From Cellulomonas sp. C5510 (GTDB lineage Bacteria > Actinomycetota > Actinomycetes > Actinomycetales > Cellulomonadaceae), in assembly GCF_019797765.1 (NCBI RefSeq), contig NZ_CP081862.1, forward strand, positions 744,001 to 808,000: a stretch of 64,000 nt of DNA, read 5' to 3'. The position numbers were made by a program, and so were the translations under genes. Positions 50,180 through 59,101 of this stretch are shown here, one piece after another. Below the pieces are notes generated by a model. It had not been told where the DNA came from and made no database searches. It saw only the letters and a program-made list of their open reading frames with translations. Position 1 is the stretch's first letter; every line of letters starts with the position of its first letter.

Positions 50180-51283
50180 GTGTACGAATTCGCCGGACCG
50201 ACGGCCCTCGTGGTGGTCGTCCTGTGGATCGCGTACCTGGTGCCGCACAAGCTGCGGCACCGGCAGCAGCTGCTCGAGTCGCGGACCGACGACCGGTTCT
50301 CCGACGCGTTGCGGGTGCTGGCGGTGACCGGCCCCGCGGGGTCCGGACGGCGCCGGCGCGCGGACGTCGCCCGGGGTGTCCGGCCGGACTGCGGCCCGGT
50401 GGACAAGCGAGCCGGGTTGCTCACCCCGGGCACGGGTACCCGGCTCGCCGGAACGGACAGAGGAGCCACGGACGTGGACCGACCGCACGGGACCCAGGAC
50501 AGGGTCGGCGCCGACGCCGCCCGCCGCGCCGCGCAGCTCCAGGCCGCCCACGCCGCGGCGACGGCACGCCGTGGCGCCGCCGCGCGCCGCCGCGGGGCGC
50601 TCGCGGGGGCGCTGCTGCTGGCGTCGGCGGCCGGATGGGTCGTCGTCGCGGCGACCGCCGTCGGCGTGCTCGCCGGGCTGGTGCCGACCGTGCTGCTGGC
50701 CACGGTGCTGGGGCTCGGGAGGCACGCCGTCGTGCAGGGCCAGGCCGCCGAGGCCGAGTGGGAGCGCCGGATCGCCGCGGCGCACGAGACCGCCCGCGCC
50801 CGCACGACCCGTCCGGCCCGCAGCCACGCCGCCGGCCGGGCGGTCCACCCCTCGTCGGCCGACACCCAGGCCATCACCCGGGTGCGTGCCGACCAGGCGC
50901 CTGCCGGACGGCCCGTGCGGGACGGCGGCCGCGAGGGCGACACGTGGTCCCCGGTGGCCGTGCCGCGGCCCACGTACGCGATGAAGGCGCCCGCACCACG
51001 CCGCGAGCCCGCTCCGCTGGGCGAGGTCGAGGGTTCGACGCACGCGGCACCGGTGCGGACGCCGGTCGCCGACCGCGACCTCGCGCCCGCGGCCGCGGAC
51101 GGGCCCGTCGCGGGCGCCGCGAGCTCGGCGGCGGAGCGACCGGCCGAGACCGGTGCGTCGACCGCCGCGGTGGACACGGGCGCGTCCGCCGCGGCGGCCC
51201 CGGCCCCGGCGGCGCCGGAGGTCCCCACGGGCTCCATCGACCTGGACGCCGTCCTCGCGCGGCGTCGCGCGGCCGGCGAGTAG
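50180..51283 (+). CDS. SepX/GLPR-like divisome membrane protein
   Basis: A 367-residue protein. An N-terminal helix and conserved juxtamembrane motif ('VVLWIAYLVPHKLRHRQQLL' then 'TDDRFSDALRVL') match the opening of SepX/GLPR. A second pair of membrane helices lies at ~137-180, then a long disordered Ala/Pro/Thr region ends in 'GSIDLDAVLARRRAAGE'. SepX stabilises division septa in Streptomyces, and its corynebacterial counterpart GLPR is the receptor of Glp. TACCGT (50168-50173) six bases before GTG 50180 indicates a leaderless start. Identification rests on motif and neighbourhood. Confidence 0.75.
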   Translation: MYEFAGPTALVVVVLWIAYLVPHKLRHRQQLLESRTDDRFSDALRVLAVTGPAGSGRRRRADVARGVRPDCGPVDKRAGLLTPGTGTRLAGTDRGATDVDRPHGTQDRVGADAARRAAQLQAAHAAATARRGAAARRRGALAGALLLASAAGWVVVAATAVGVLAGLVPTVLLATVLGLGRHAVVQGQAAEAEWERRIAAAHETARARTTRPARSHAAGRAVHPSSADTQAITRVRADQAPAGRPVRDGGREGDTWSPVAVPRPTYAMKAPAPRREPAPLGEVEGSTHAAPVRTPVADRDLAPAAADGPVAGAASSAAERPAETGASTAAVDTGASAAAAPAPAAPEVPTGSIDLDAVLARRRAAGE

Positions 51284-51322
51284 CCGCGGCCGGCGGTGTC
51301 GTGAGCACCCCTCACCGGGTGC

Positions 51323-51328
51323 TACGCT
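51323..51328 (+). promoter_or_regulatory. -10 box of the tRNA-Ala gene
   Basis: TACGCT lies 13 bases before the first tRNA nucleotide. No strong -35 was seen. Confidence 0.5.
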
Positions 51329-51341
51329 GTTCACCGCTCAA

Positions 51342-51417
<76 letters not shown>

Positions 51418-51423
51418 GCAGCA

Positions 51424-51458
51424 CACGAAGGGCCCGCCGTCATGGCGGGCCCTTCGTG
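51424..51458 (+). terminator. Terminator hairpin of the tRNA gene
   Basis: A perfect 15-base-pair stem (51424-51438 with 51444-51458), loop GTCAT, starts seven bases after the tRNA 3' end. Confidence 0.85.
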
Positions 51459-51596
51459 CGTCTCCGTCGCCGCGTTCGGCACGGAGCGGCCGGGGCGCGG
51501 CGGCCGCGCCGTGCCCCCGGCGCCCCCGGCGCCCTCGGCTTCCGACCGCCGCCCCTGCCCCCCGGGGGTGTCGGACCCCGGCGCTACGGTCGCGCG

Positions 51597-52154
51597 ATGA
51601 GGACGATCTACAACACCGCCACGACCCTCAACGGGTACATCGCCGACGAGCGGAACTCCCTCGACTGGCTGTTCGCCGTGGACGACTCGGTGGCGCCCGA
51701 CCAGGAGGAGTTCCTGGCCGGCATCACGGTGCTGGTGCTGGGGTCCACGACGTACGAGTGGGTGGTCGAGCACGAGCACCTGATCACGCACCCCGAGCGG
51801 TGGCCGGGGTACTTCGGCCGACGGCCCCTGTTCGTGTTCACGACCCGTGAGCTGCCGGTGCCCGCCGGAGCGGACGTGCGGTTCGTGAGGGGACCGGTGG
51901 CGCAGGTGCTGCCCCGGATCCAGGAGGCGGCGGGCGACGGCGACGCGTGGCTCGTCGGCGGCGGCGACCTGGCCGGGCAGCTGCTCGACGCCGGGGCGCT
52001 GGACGAGGTGCAGCTCTCGGTCGCGCCGGCCGCGCTCACCGGCGGCGCCCCGGTGCTGCCGCGGGCCGTCGGGGCGGACCGCCTGCGGCTGCGGACGGTC
52101 GAGCGGTTCGGCCAGTTCGCGCACCTGACGTACGACGTGACCCCCGCGGGCTGA
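51597..52154 (+). CDS. Dihydrofolate-reductase-like protein (RibD C-terminal family)
   Basis: A 185-residue protein of the RibD C-terminal/DHFR-like fold: 'TATTLNGYIADERNSLDWLF' is the typical N-terminal strand and substrate loop, 'VLVLGSTTYEWV' and 'WLVGGGDLAGQLLDAGALDE' form the NADPH site. Members of this group are stand-alone reductases whose substrates are mostly unknown, and it is probably not the main riboflavin or folate enzyme. TACGGT (51585-51590) lies six bases before the ATG, so it is leaderless. Confidence 0.83.
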   Translation: MRTIYNTATTLNGYIADERNSLDWLFAVDDSVAPDQEEFLAGITVLVLGSTTYEWVVEHEHLITHPERWPGYFGRRPLFVFTTRELPVPAGADVRFVRGPVAQVLPRIQEAAGDGDAWLVGGGDLAGQLLDAGALDEVQLSVAPAALTGGAPVLPRAVGADRLRLRTVERFGQFAHLTYDVTPAG

Positions 52155-52197
52155 CGGCGTGACGGGGCGGCCGACCTGCCGGTGGCAGAATGTCCCG

Positions 52198-53229
52198 GTG
52201 CCTGACGCCACCCCGACCCGACCGGGCCGGTGGTCCCGGGTCCGGTCCGCCGTCCGGACGTGGGTGGACCCCCTCGTCGTCATGATCGTCGCCGTGTTCG
52301 TCCTGGGGCTGCTGGCCCCGGCGTCCGGGGCGTTCGCGACGGGACTCGACCACGTCACCACCGGTGCCGTCGTGCTGCTGTTCTTCCTGTACGGCGCGCG
52401 CATGGCGACCAGCGACGTCTGGGCGGGGCTGCGCAACTGGCGGCTCCAGGGCGGGATGCTCGCCTCCACGTACCTGCTGTTCCCGGTGCTCGGGCTCGGG
52501 GCGCAGCTGCTGCCGGAGTCGGTGCTGCCGGGCGACCTGCAGACCGGGCTGCTCTACCTGTCGCTGCTGCCGTCGACCATCCAGTCCTCCGTCGTGTTCA
52601 CGTCGATCGCCCGCGGCAACATCGCCGGCGCGATCACCGGGGCCACGGTGTCGAACGTGCTCGGCATCGTGCTGACCCCGCTGCTGGTGGGCCTGCTGAT
52701 GTCGCGCGCCGGCGGGCCCGTCGGCGGCTCCGCGGGCGCCACGCTGCTGCAGCTGCTGCTGCCGTTCGTCGCCGGGCAGGTGCTGCAGCCGTGGATCGGG
52801 GGGTGGGTGCGCTCGCACCGGCCCGTGACCCTGCTGACGGACCGCGGGACGATCCTGCTGGTCGCGTACGGCTCGGTGTCCGAGGCCGAGCGGTCGGGCG
52901 TGTGGGACGACCTCACCGTGGGCGTCCTCGCGGTGCTGCTCGTGGTGTGCGCGGTGCTGCTCGGCCTCATGCTGCTGGCGACGTGGAGCGGAGGGCGGCT
53001 GCTCGGCCTCGGGCGCCGCGACCGCATCGCGCTGCTCATGTGCGGCTCCAAGAAGAGCCTCGCGACCGGCCTGCCCATGGCGAGCGTGCTGTTCGGGCCG
53101 GTCGCGGCCGCGGGCGTCGCCCTGCCGGTGATCGTGTTCCACCAGCTCCAGCTCGCGACGTGCGCGGTGATCGCCCGGCGGCTGGCGGCCACCGACCCGG
53201 AGGACGAGCGGGCGACCGTCCCCGCCTGA
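52198..53229 (+). CDS. SBF-like (bile acid:sodium symporter) family transporter
   Basis: A 343-residue membrane protein with nine to ten helices. The segment 'LPSTIQSSVVFTSIARGNIA' and 'GSKKSLATGLPMASVLFGP' are the discontinuous-helix motifs of the SBF/CPA group resembling YfeH-type proteins. The substrate is unknown; related proteins take up organic anions with sodium or protons. CAGAAT (52186-52191) stands six bases before GTG 52198 (leaderless). Confidence 0.85.
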   Translation: MPDATPTRPGRWSRVRSAVRTWVDPLVVMIVAVFVLGLLAPASGAFATGLDHVTTGAVVLLFFLYGARMATSDVWAGLRNWRLQGGMLASTYLLFPVLGLGAQLLPESVLPGDLQTGLLYLSLLPSTIQSSVVFTSIARGNIAGAITGATVSNVLGIVLTPLLVGLLMSRAGGPVGGSAGATLLQLLLPFVAGQVLQPWIGGWVRSHRPVTLLTDRGTILLVAYGSVSEAERSGVWDDLTVGVLAVLLVVCAVLLGLMLLATWSGGRLLGLGRRDRIALLMCGSKKSLATGLPMASVLFGPVAAAGVALPVIVFHQLQLATCAVIARRLAATDPEDERATVPA

Positions 53230-53316
53230 CCCGGCTCCCGTCCGGCCTGACGCCCCCGGCCGGCGGGCCGCACCCGACCCGCCGGGCCGACCGCCCCACC
53301 GGGCGGGTGACCGCGG

Positions 53317-54414
53317 TCAGTCCCGTGCGCCGCCCACCACTATCGGTTCGTGCGGACCCGCCGTGCCGCCCCCGGGTGCCTCCTCGTCGGGGCCGCCCTC
53401 CGGCCCCCGCCGCGCCCGCCGGCGCCGCAGCACCCGGCGCACCGCGACGACCGCGCCGACGACCAGGGCGGCGACCGCGAGCCAGGGGACGAGCGCGCCG
53501 AGCACGAGCAGCGCCACGCCGAGCACCTCGACCAGCGCGTCCCACCCGGACGCCAGCCCGCCGAGGAACCCGGTCCGTTCGTCCGTCGTGGGGGCGGGCG
53601 CGCCGTCGCTCCAGATCATGACGTGCAGGGTGGAGAGCGCCACCTGCTCGGCGACGCGCGCCCGCTGCGACTCGAGCTGCTCGAGCGCCGCCTGCCGCTC
53701 GGTCAGGGTGTTCTCGGCGCTGATGACGTCCGCCTGCGTGGCGGCGCCGGCGAGGAGGTCCTCCATGCGGGCGACCGACAGCCGCATGGCGCGGATGCGG
53801 GCGTCGAGGTCCTGCGCCGCGGCGGTGACGTCCTCGGACCTGAGATCGACCTCCTGCACGTCGCCGAGGTCCTCCAGCGCGTCGAGCACGTCGCTCACGT
53901 CGTCCGAGGGCACCCGCACCGTGAGGCTGGCGGACGCGTCGGTGCCGTCCTCCGCCCGCGCGGAGGTCTCCTGGCGCGCGTCCACCCGGCCGCCGGCCCG
54001 TTCCACCAGCGCGACGACCCCGTCGGCTGCGCCGCGCGGGTCGGGGGCGGTGAGCGCGACGTCACCGGTCGTGACGACCTGGCGACCCGCGGCGTCCGCG
54101 CCGAGGTCGGCCGGGGCGCCGTCCCCGAGGTCGGCAGCGGCCCCGCCCGCGTCGTCCCCGCCGGTGACGGAGCCCTCGCCGGAGAACGCGCCGGTGTCCG
54201 TCATCGACGCCCCGCCGGAGTCGGCTCCGCCGCCGGCGCTGCAGCCCGCGACGAGGGTCGCCAGGAGTGCGAGGCCGAGGGCGCCGCGCGCCGCTCCCTT
54301 CCGCCACCCGGCCGGCCGCCGGGCCGGGCGGGTGGCGCGCGGTCCCACGGTGGATCCCCGGCGGTCGCGCCCCACCGGGGTCCCTGTCACGTCTCGGCCG
54401 ATCGGTGCCCGCAT
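53317..54414 (-). CDS. DUF4349 lipoprotein
   Basis: A 365-residue protein: a 40-residue basic leader, hydrophobic core and lipobox 'LVAGC' (Cys 58), then a Gly/Ala/Asp linker. The DUF4349 domain follows ('QVVTTGDVALTAPDP', 'ASLTVRVPSDDVSDVLDALE'), then a coiled coil (residues ~215-265), one or two C-terminal membrane helices and a charged tail. The role of the family is unknown; it is predicted to be an envelope protein. On the complement TACCGT (54426-54421) is six bases before the ATG. It is divergent from a GH20 gene. Confidence 0.82.
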   Translation of the reverse strand: MRAPIGRDVTGTPVGRDRRGSTVGPRATRPARRPAGWRKGAARGALGLALLATLVAGCSAGGGADSGGASMTDTGAFSGEGSVTGGDDAGGAAADLGDGAPADLGADAAGRQVVTTGDVALTAPDPRGAADGVVALVERAGGRVDARQETSARAEDGTDASASLTVRVPSDDVSDVLDALEDLGDVQEVDLRSEDVTAAAQDLDARIRAMRLSVARMEDLLAGAATQADVISAENTLTERQAALEQLESQRARVAEQVALSTLHVMIWSDGAPAPTTDERTGFLGGLASGWDALVEVLGVALLVLGALVPWLAVAALVVGAVVAVRRVLRRRRARRGPEGGPDEEAPGGGTAGPHEPIVVGGARD

Positions 54415-54700
54415 GGCTGGACGGTAGTGGGCCGGGTGCCCGCAGCGGGGGCGTCCCGGACCGAAGGAGACCGGATCGTTGCCGTGGTGCCCCGGCCGCG
54501 TCCGGCCCGTGACCAGACGGCTCCCAGCAGTCGGTGGCAGGGCACGGCGGGCGGTCGCGGACGCGCTGGTCGCACGCCCCGTCGTGCCCGTCGGTGCGCC
54601 CCCGCGCGTCGTCCCCCGCAGTGGCTCCGAGACGGCACACTGGTCCCGGGGGCCGGGCAGGAGTGCGCCCGTCGTCGTCCCGTCGTCCGGAAGGACTCCC

Positions 54701-56179
54701 GTGCCCACTCCCGTCACCGCCCTGCGTCTGGTCCCTGCCCCCCGGTCGGTGCGCGTGGGAGACGGGCCGCCGTTCGTCGTCTCGGCCGGCACCACCGTCA
54801 CCGTGGGCGTCTCCCCGGCCGAGGTCTCGCTCGGCGTGCTGGCCGCGGAGGGCCTGAGCCGGGTCACCGGCGCGACCGTGGAGATGCGGTACCGCGACGT
54901 CGCCGAGCCCACGCAACCCGGCGACGTGGCGCTGCGGCTCGCGGAGGGACCGGGCACCGAGGAGTACCGCGTGGACGTCGACCAGGACCGCGTGGAGATC
55001 AGCGCCGGGTCCGCCGAGGGGTTGATGCGCGGGCTCGCGACCCTGCACCAGCTGCTCCGCCGGGAGGGTGGGACGTTCGTGGCGCCCCCGGTCGTGGTGG
55101 AGGACGCGCCCGCGCACGGCTGGCGCGGGCTCTCGGTCGACGTCGCCCGGCACTTCTTCGGGCCGGACGATCTGCGCGTCGTCGTCGACCTGATGGCGGC
55201 GTACAAGCTCAACGTGCTGCACCTGCACCTGTCGGACGACCAGGGGTGGCGCCTCGACCTGCCGTCCCGCCCGGCGCTCGCGGCGCGCTCGGGCGGCACC
55301 GCCGTCGACGGCGACCCGGGCGGCTTCTTCACGACCGAGGAGTACGAGGCGCTCGTCGCGTACGCCGCGGCGCGCGGGGTGCGCGTCGTGCCGGAGATCG
55401 ACGTGCCGGGGCACGTGAACGCCGCCCTGCACGCCTACGGCGAGCTGACGCCCGAGGGCGTGCCGACCGAGGCGTACACGGGGATCGACGTGGGCTTCAG
55501 CAAGCTGGCGGCGGACCTGCCGGCCACCGAGCCGTTCCTGCGGGACGTGTTCGGGGACGTCGCGGCCGTGACGCCGGGGGAGTACGTGCACATCGGCGGC
55601 GACGAGGTGCTCACGATGGGGCACGACGAGTACGCGCGCCTGGTCGCGATGGCCTCCGACGCCGTGCGCGCCGCGGGCAAGCAGGTCGTCGGCTGGCAGG
55701 AGATCGCGACGACCCCGCTGGAGCCCGGCACCGTCGTGCAGTACTGGGACACCCGGATGGATCCCGCGCCGTTCGTCGCGGCGGCGCGCGCGGGTGCCCG
55801 GCTGCTCATGAGCCCCGGGTCGAAGGCGTACCTGGACATGAAGTACGACGCCGACACCCCGCTGGGCCTGGAGTGGGCCGGCCACATCGAGCTGCGCGAC
55901 GCCTACGACTGGGAGCCGACCGCGCTGGTGCCGGGGCTGCCCGAGGGATCGGTCATCGGCGTGGAGGCGACGGTGTGGACGGAGACGCTGCGCAGCCTGG
56001 ACGACCTCATGACGATGCTGCTGCCCCGGCTGGCCGCCGTGGCCGAGGTGGCGTGGACGCGCCCCGAGCAGCGCGACTGGGAGGACTTCCGCGCACGCGT
56101 CGCCGCGCACGGCCCGCGGTGGGACGCGCAGGGCCTCGCCTGGTACCCGAGCCTGCAGGTGGACTGGCACGTCGGCTGA
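54701..56179 (+). CDS. GH20 beta-N-acetylhexosaminidase, apparently cytoplasmic
   Basis: A 492-residue protein: the N-terminal GH20b domain ('LRLVPAPRSVRVGDG') and a TIM barrel with the catalytic pair Asp 301-Glu 302 in 'HIGGDEV'. 'RGLSVDVARHFFGPDDLRVV' and 'LHLHLSDDQGWRL' are standard GH20 signatures. It removes terminal beta-linked GlcNAc/GalNAc from chito-oligosaccharides or glycans by substrate-assisted catalysis. No signal peptide is seen if GTG 54701 (preceded by GGAAGGA) is right; upstream in-frame codons add only an Arg-rich stretch. So it should act inside the cell. Confidence 0.9.
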   Translation: MPTPVTALRLVPAPRSVRVGDGPPFVVSAGTTVTVGVSPAEVSLGVLAAEGLSRVTGATVEMRYRDVAEPTQPGDVALRLAEGPGTEEYRVDVDQDRVEISAGSAEGLMRGLATLHQLLRREGGTFVAPPVVVEDAPAHGWRGLSVDVARHFFGPDDLRVVVDLMAAYKLNVLHLHLSDDQGWRLDLPSRPALAARSGGTAVDGDPGGFFTTEEYEALVAYAAARGVRVVPEIDVPGHVNAALHAYGELTPEGVPTEAYTGIDVGFSKLAADLPATEPFLRDVFGDVAAVTPGEYVHIGGDEVLTMGHDEYARLVAMASDAVRAAGKQVVGWQEIATTPLEPGTVVQYWDTRMDPAPFVAAARAGARLLMSPGSKAYLDMKYDADTPLGLEWAGHIELRDAYDWEPTALVPGLPEGSVIGVEATVWTETLRSLDDLMTMLLPRLAAVAEVAWTRPEQRDWEDFRARVAAHGPRWDAQGLAWYPSLQVDWHVG

Positions 56180-56239
56180 GGCGGACGGGGGCGGGGCGGC
56201 CCGGGCGCGCCGGGTCCGCCGGGCAGCGGACCGGGCCGC

Positions 56240-58072
56240 CTAGATCCAGGACCGCAGCCACATGTGCAGGTGCCAGAAGTCGTACGGCACGACCCACGCC
56301 GTCCAGACGGGGTAGAAGAACGCGCTGACGGCGAGCACCACGAGCGTCACGGCGACCGTCGTCGCGATCCCCCGGCGGCGTCGCCTGTCGTCCCCGGAGT
56401 GCAGCAGCAGGCCGAGCACGTAGACGAGCGCGAGCACCACCCACGGCGCGAACGCGATCGAGTAGAACGTGAAGATCGTGCGGTGCGCGTAGGCGAACCA
56501 CGGCAGCCACCCCGCGACGACGCCCGACAGCACGGCGCCGGCGCGCCAGTCGCGCCGCACGACGAGGACCACCACCGCGACCACGAGCGCGACTGCGCCG
56601 AGCCACCAGAGCACCGGGTTCCCGAGCGACGTGATGGCCTGGGAGCACGCGTCCGCGCCGCAGGCGTCGCGCGCGGCCGCACCGGTCAGCCCGGACACGG
56701 AGTCCGGGTAGTAGAACGACGTCGGCCGCCACTGCACGATCCACCCCAGCGGGTGGGCGGCGTACGCGTGCTCGGCGGTCAGGTGGGTGTGGAAGTCCCA
56801 CATCTGCGTGTGGAAGTGCCACAGCGACCGCAGCGCCGGCGGGAGCCAGGTCACGCCCTCGCCGGGGTGCTCGACGGCCCACTGCCGCAGGTACGCCGCG
56901 GGGTGCGCGAACCAGGACCACCACGTGGCGACGTAGACGAGCGCCGCCGTCGGCACCATCACCAGCGCCGCGGGGACGGCGTCGCGCCACAGGGCGGCCA
57001 GCGGCCAGCGGCGCACCCCGACGGTGCGGCGCGCGGTCGCGTCCCACGCGACGGACAGCAGGCCGAAGACGGCCAGGACGTACAGCCCGGACCACTTGGT
57101 GCCGATCGCCAGGCCCAGCAGCACGGCCGCCGCGAACCGCCACCAGCGCCACCCGAGCCGCGGGCCGAGACCGAGGGGCGCGCCGGAGTCGAGCACGGCG
57201 GCCGTCCGCGCGGCGAGCCGGCGGCGCGCCTGGTCGCGGTCCAGCAGCAGCGCGCCGAACGCCGCGAGCGCGAACACCATGAGGAAGCCGTCCAGCAGCC
57301 CGGTGCGCGAGTGGACGATGCCCTCGCCGTCCACCGCCAGGAACAGGCCCGCCAGCGTGCCGAGCGCCGTCGACGCGAACAGCCGCCGGCCGATGCGCGC
57401 CACCATCAGCACGGCCAGGGTGCCCGCGACCGCGGACGCGAGCCGCCACGCGGCCGACGACCCGATGCCGCCGCCCAGGTGGATCCCGAGGGCCATCAGC
57501 CACTTGGCGACCATCGGGTGGACGATGTACTCGGCCTGGTCCTGCAGCGCCGAGCCGTCCCCGGCGGCGAACAGCGGGTTCGCGTCGTCGCCCCAGGTCC
57601 CCTCGTAGCCCTGCACGAGCAGCGAGTACGCCTGCTTGACGTAGTAGGTCTCGTCGAAGACCAGCTCGTGGGGCGTCCCGAGCCGCCAGAACCGCAGCAC
57701 GCCGCCCAGCAGCGTGACGGCGAGCGGCCACAGCCACCCCGTCACGCGTGCGCGGCGCGTCGCACCGAGCAGCAGCGTCCGGGTGCCGAGCAGGGCGACC
57801 AGCAGGCGGTCGTGGGTGGAGAGCGCGGCGTCGTCCCCGCCGCCGGCGGCGGCGTGGGCCCGGCGCGACGGGGGCGGGGCGGCCGGGTCGGCGGGGGCCG
57901 TCGGGCCGGACCCGACCGCGGGGCCGTGGGCGTCCGCCGTGACGAGGGCGGTCTCCGGCTCCGGCGTCGTCACCGGGTCCCAGCGGTCGGACGCGCGGGG
58001 CCGCGCCCCTGCCGGCCCCGGCGGGACGGCCTGCGGCGCGGGCGTCTCGTCGGGCTGCGGCACGTCCGCCAT
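56240..58072 (-). CDS. GT39 dolichol/polyprenyl-phosphate-mannose protein mannosyltransferase (PMT)
   Basis: A 610-residue membrane protein with about eleven helices and an 85-residue disordered N-terminus. 'FDETYYVKQAYSLLVQGYEG' carries the conserved Asp-Glu of PMTs, followed by the loop 'VHPMVAKWLMALGIHLGGG' and a C-terminal PMT_4TMC region ('FFYPVWTAWVVPYDFWHLHM'). It transfers mannose from polyprenyl-P-mannose to secreted proteins; the counterpart in M. tuberculosis is Rv1002c. TACGAT on the complement overlaps the ATG at 58072 and lies seven bases before an in-frame GTG at 58063, which may be the true leaderless start. Confidence 0.92.
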   Translation of the reverse strand: MADVPQPDETPAPQAVPPGPAGARPRASDRWDPVTTPEPETALVTADAHGPAVGSGPTAPADPAAPPPSRRAHAAAGGGDDAALSTHDRLLVALLGTRTLLLGATRRARVTGWLWPLAVTLLGGVLRFWRLGTPHELVFDETYYVKQAYSLLVQGYEGTWGDDANPLFAAGDGSALQDQAEYIVHPMVAKWLMALGIHLGGGIGSSAAWRLASAVAGTLAVLMVARIGRRLFASTALGTLAGLFLAVDGEGIVHSRTGLLDGFLMVFALAAFGALLLDRDQARRRLAARTAAVLDSGAPLGLGPRLGWRWWRFAAAVLLGLAIGTKWSGLYVLAVFGLLSVAWDATARRTVGVRRWPLAALWRDAVPAALVMVPTAALVYVATWWSWFAHPAAYLRQWAVEHPGEGVTWLPPALRSLWHFHTQMWDFHTHLTAEHAYAAHPLGWIVQWRPTSFYYPDSVSGLTGAAARDACGADACSQAITSLGNPVLWWLGAVALVVAVVVLVVRRDWRAGAVLSGVVAGWLPWFAYAHRTIFTFYSIAFAPWVVLALVYVLGLLLHSGDDRRRRRGIATTVAVTLVVLAVSAFFYPVWTAWVVPYDFWHLHMWLRSWI

Positions 58073-58137
58073 CGTAGGGGCGGCCGCTCAGCGCCACCTG
58101 GGAGTCCGCGCACCGAGGAGGTGGCAGGCTGGGCGCC

Positions 58138-58995
58138 GTGACCCCCTCTGCCACCGGCGCCGGCCGGCTCGTGCTCGCGGCGACGCCCATCGGCGACGTC
58201 GAGGACGCCTCCCCGCGGCTGCGTCGGCTGCTGGCGGAGGCCGACGTCGTCGCCGCGGAGGACACCCGGCGGCTGCGGGCGCTCGCCGCGCGCATGGGCG
58301 TGACCGTCGGGGGGCGCGTCGTCAGCCACCACGAGCACAACGAGGCCGCGACCACCCCGGAGCTGCTCGACGTCGTCGCCGGCGGCGGCACGGTCCTCGT
58401 GGTCACCGACGCGGGCATGCCCGCGGTGTCCGACCCGGGCTTCCGGGTCGTCGCGGCCGCGGTGGAGGCCGGACTGACCGTGACCGCCGCGCCCGGGCCG
58501 AGCGCCGTGCTCACCGCGCTCGCGCTGTCCGGGCTGCCGACGGACCGGTTCTGCTTCGAGGGGTTCCCGCCGCGCAAGCCCGGGGAGCGGTCGAGGGCGC
58601 TGACCGCCCTGGAGCGCGAGCCGCGGACGATGGTGTTCTTCGAGGCCCCGCACCGGCTGGCGGCGACGCTCGCGGACATGGCGGCGGTGTTCGGGGCGGA
58701 CCGCCCGGCCGCGGTCTGCCGGGAGCTGACCAAGACGTACGAGGAGGTCGTCCGCGACGGGCTCGGGGCGCTCGCGCAGTGGGCGGCGGACGGCGAGGTG
58801 CGGGGTGAGATCGCCGTGGTGGTCGCGGGGGCGCCCGCGCGGGAGGTCGCGTCGACCGCGGACCTGGTGGCCGAGGTGCTCGCACGCGCCGACGCGGGGG
58901 AGCGGCTCAAGGACGCGGTCGCCGAGGTGGCCCAGGTCGCCGGCGTGCCGAAGCGGGACCTGTACGGGGCGGCGCTGGCGGCGCGCGCCCGCTGA
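58138..58995 (+). CDS. rsmI: 16S rRNA (cytidine-1402-2'-O)-methyltransferase
   Basis: A 285-residue tetrapyrrole-methylase-fold enzyme: '[20 protein letters not shown]' at the N-terminus, '[18 protein letters not shown]', '[16 protein letters not shown]' and '[16 protein letters not shown]' are RsmI signatures. It methylates ribose of C1402 in the decoding centre using SAM. CAGGCT (58125-58130) precedes GTG 58138 by seven bases (leaderless). It is divergent from the PMT gene, the same pairing as Rv1002c/Rv1003. Confidence 0.94.
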   Translation: MTPSATGAGRLVLAATPIGDVEDASPRLRRLLAEADVVAAEDTRRLRALAARMGVTVGGRVVSHHEHNEAATTPELLDVVAGGGTVLVVTDAGMPAVSDPGFRVVAAAVEAGLTVTAAPGPSAVLTALALSGLPTDRFCFEGFPPRKPGERSRALTALEREPRTMVFFEAPHRLAATLADMAAVFGADRPAAVCRELTKTYEEVVRDGLGALAQWAADGEVRGEIAVVVAGAPAREVASTADLVAEVLARADAGERLKDAVAEVAQVAGVPKRDLYGAALAARAR

Positions 58996-59101
58996 CCGGA
59001 TCCGGCGCCCGGCACGCCGCTGGGGGCCTGACCTGTGCACCTGCACGGTCCTCCCACCGCGCCTCCACGCACGGGCGTGGCCTCGGGTCTAGCGTCGGGA
59101 C

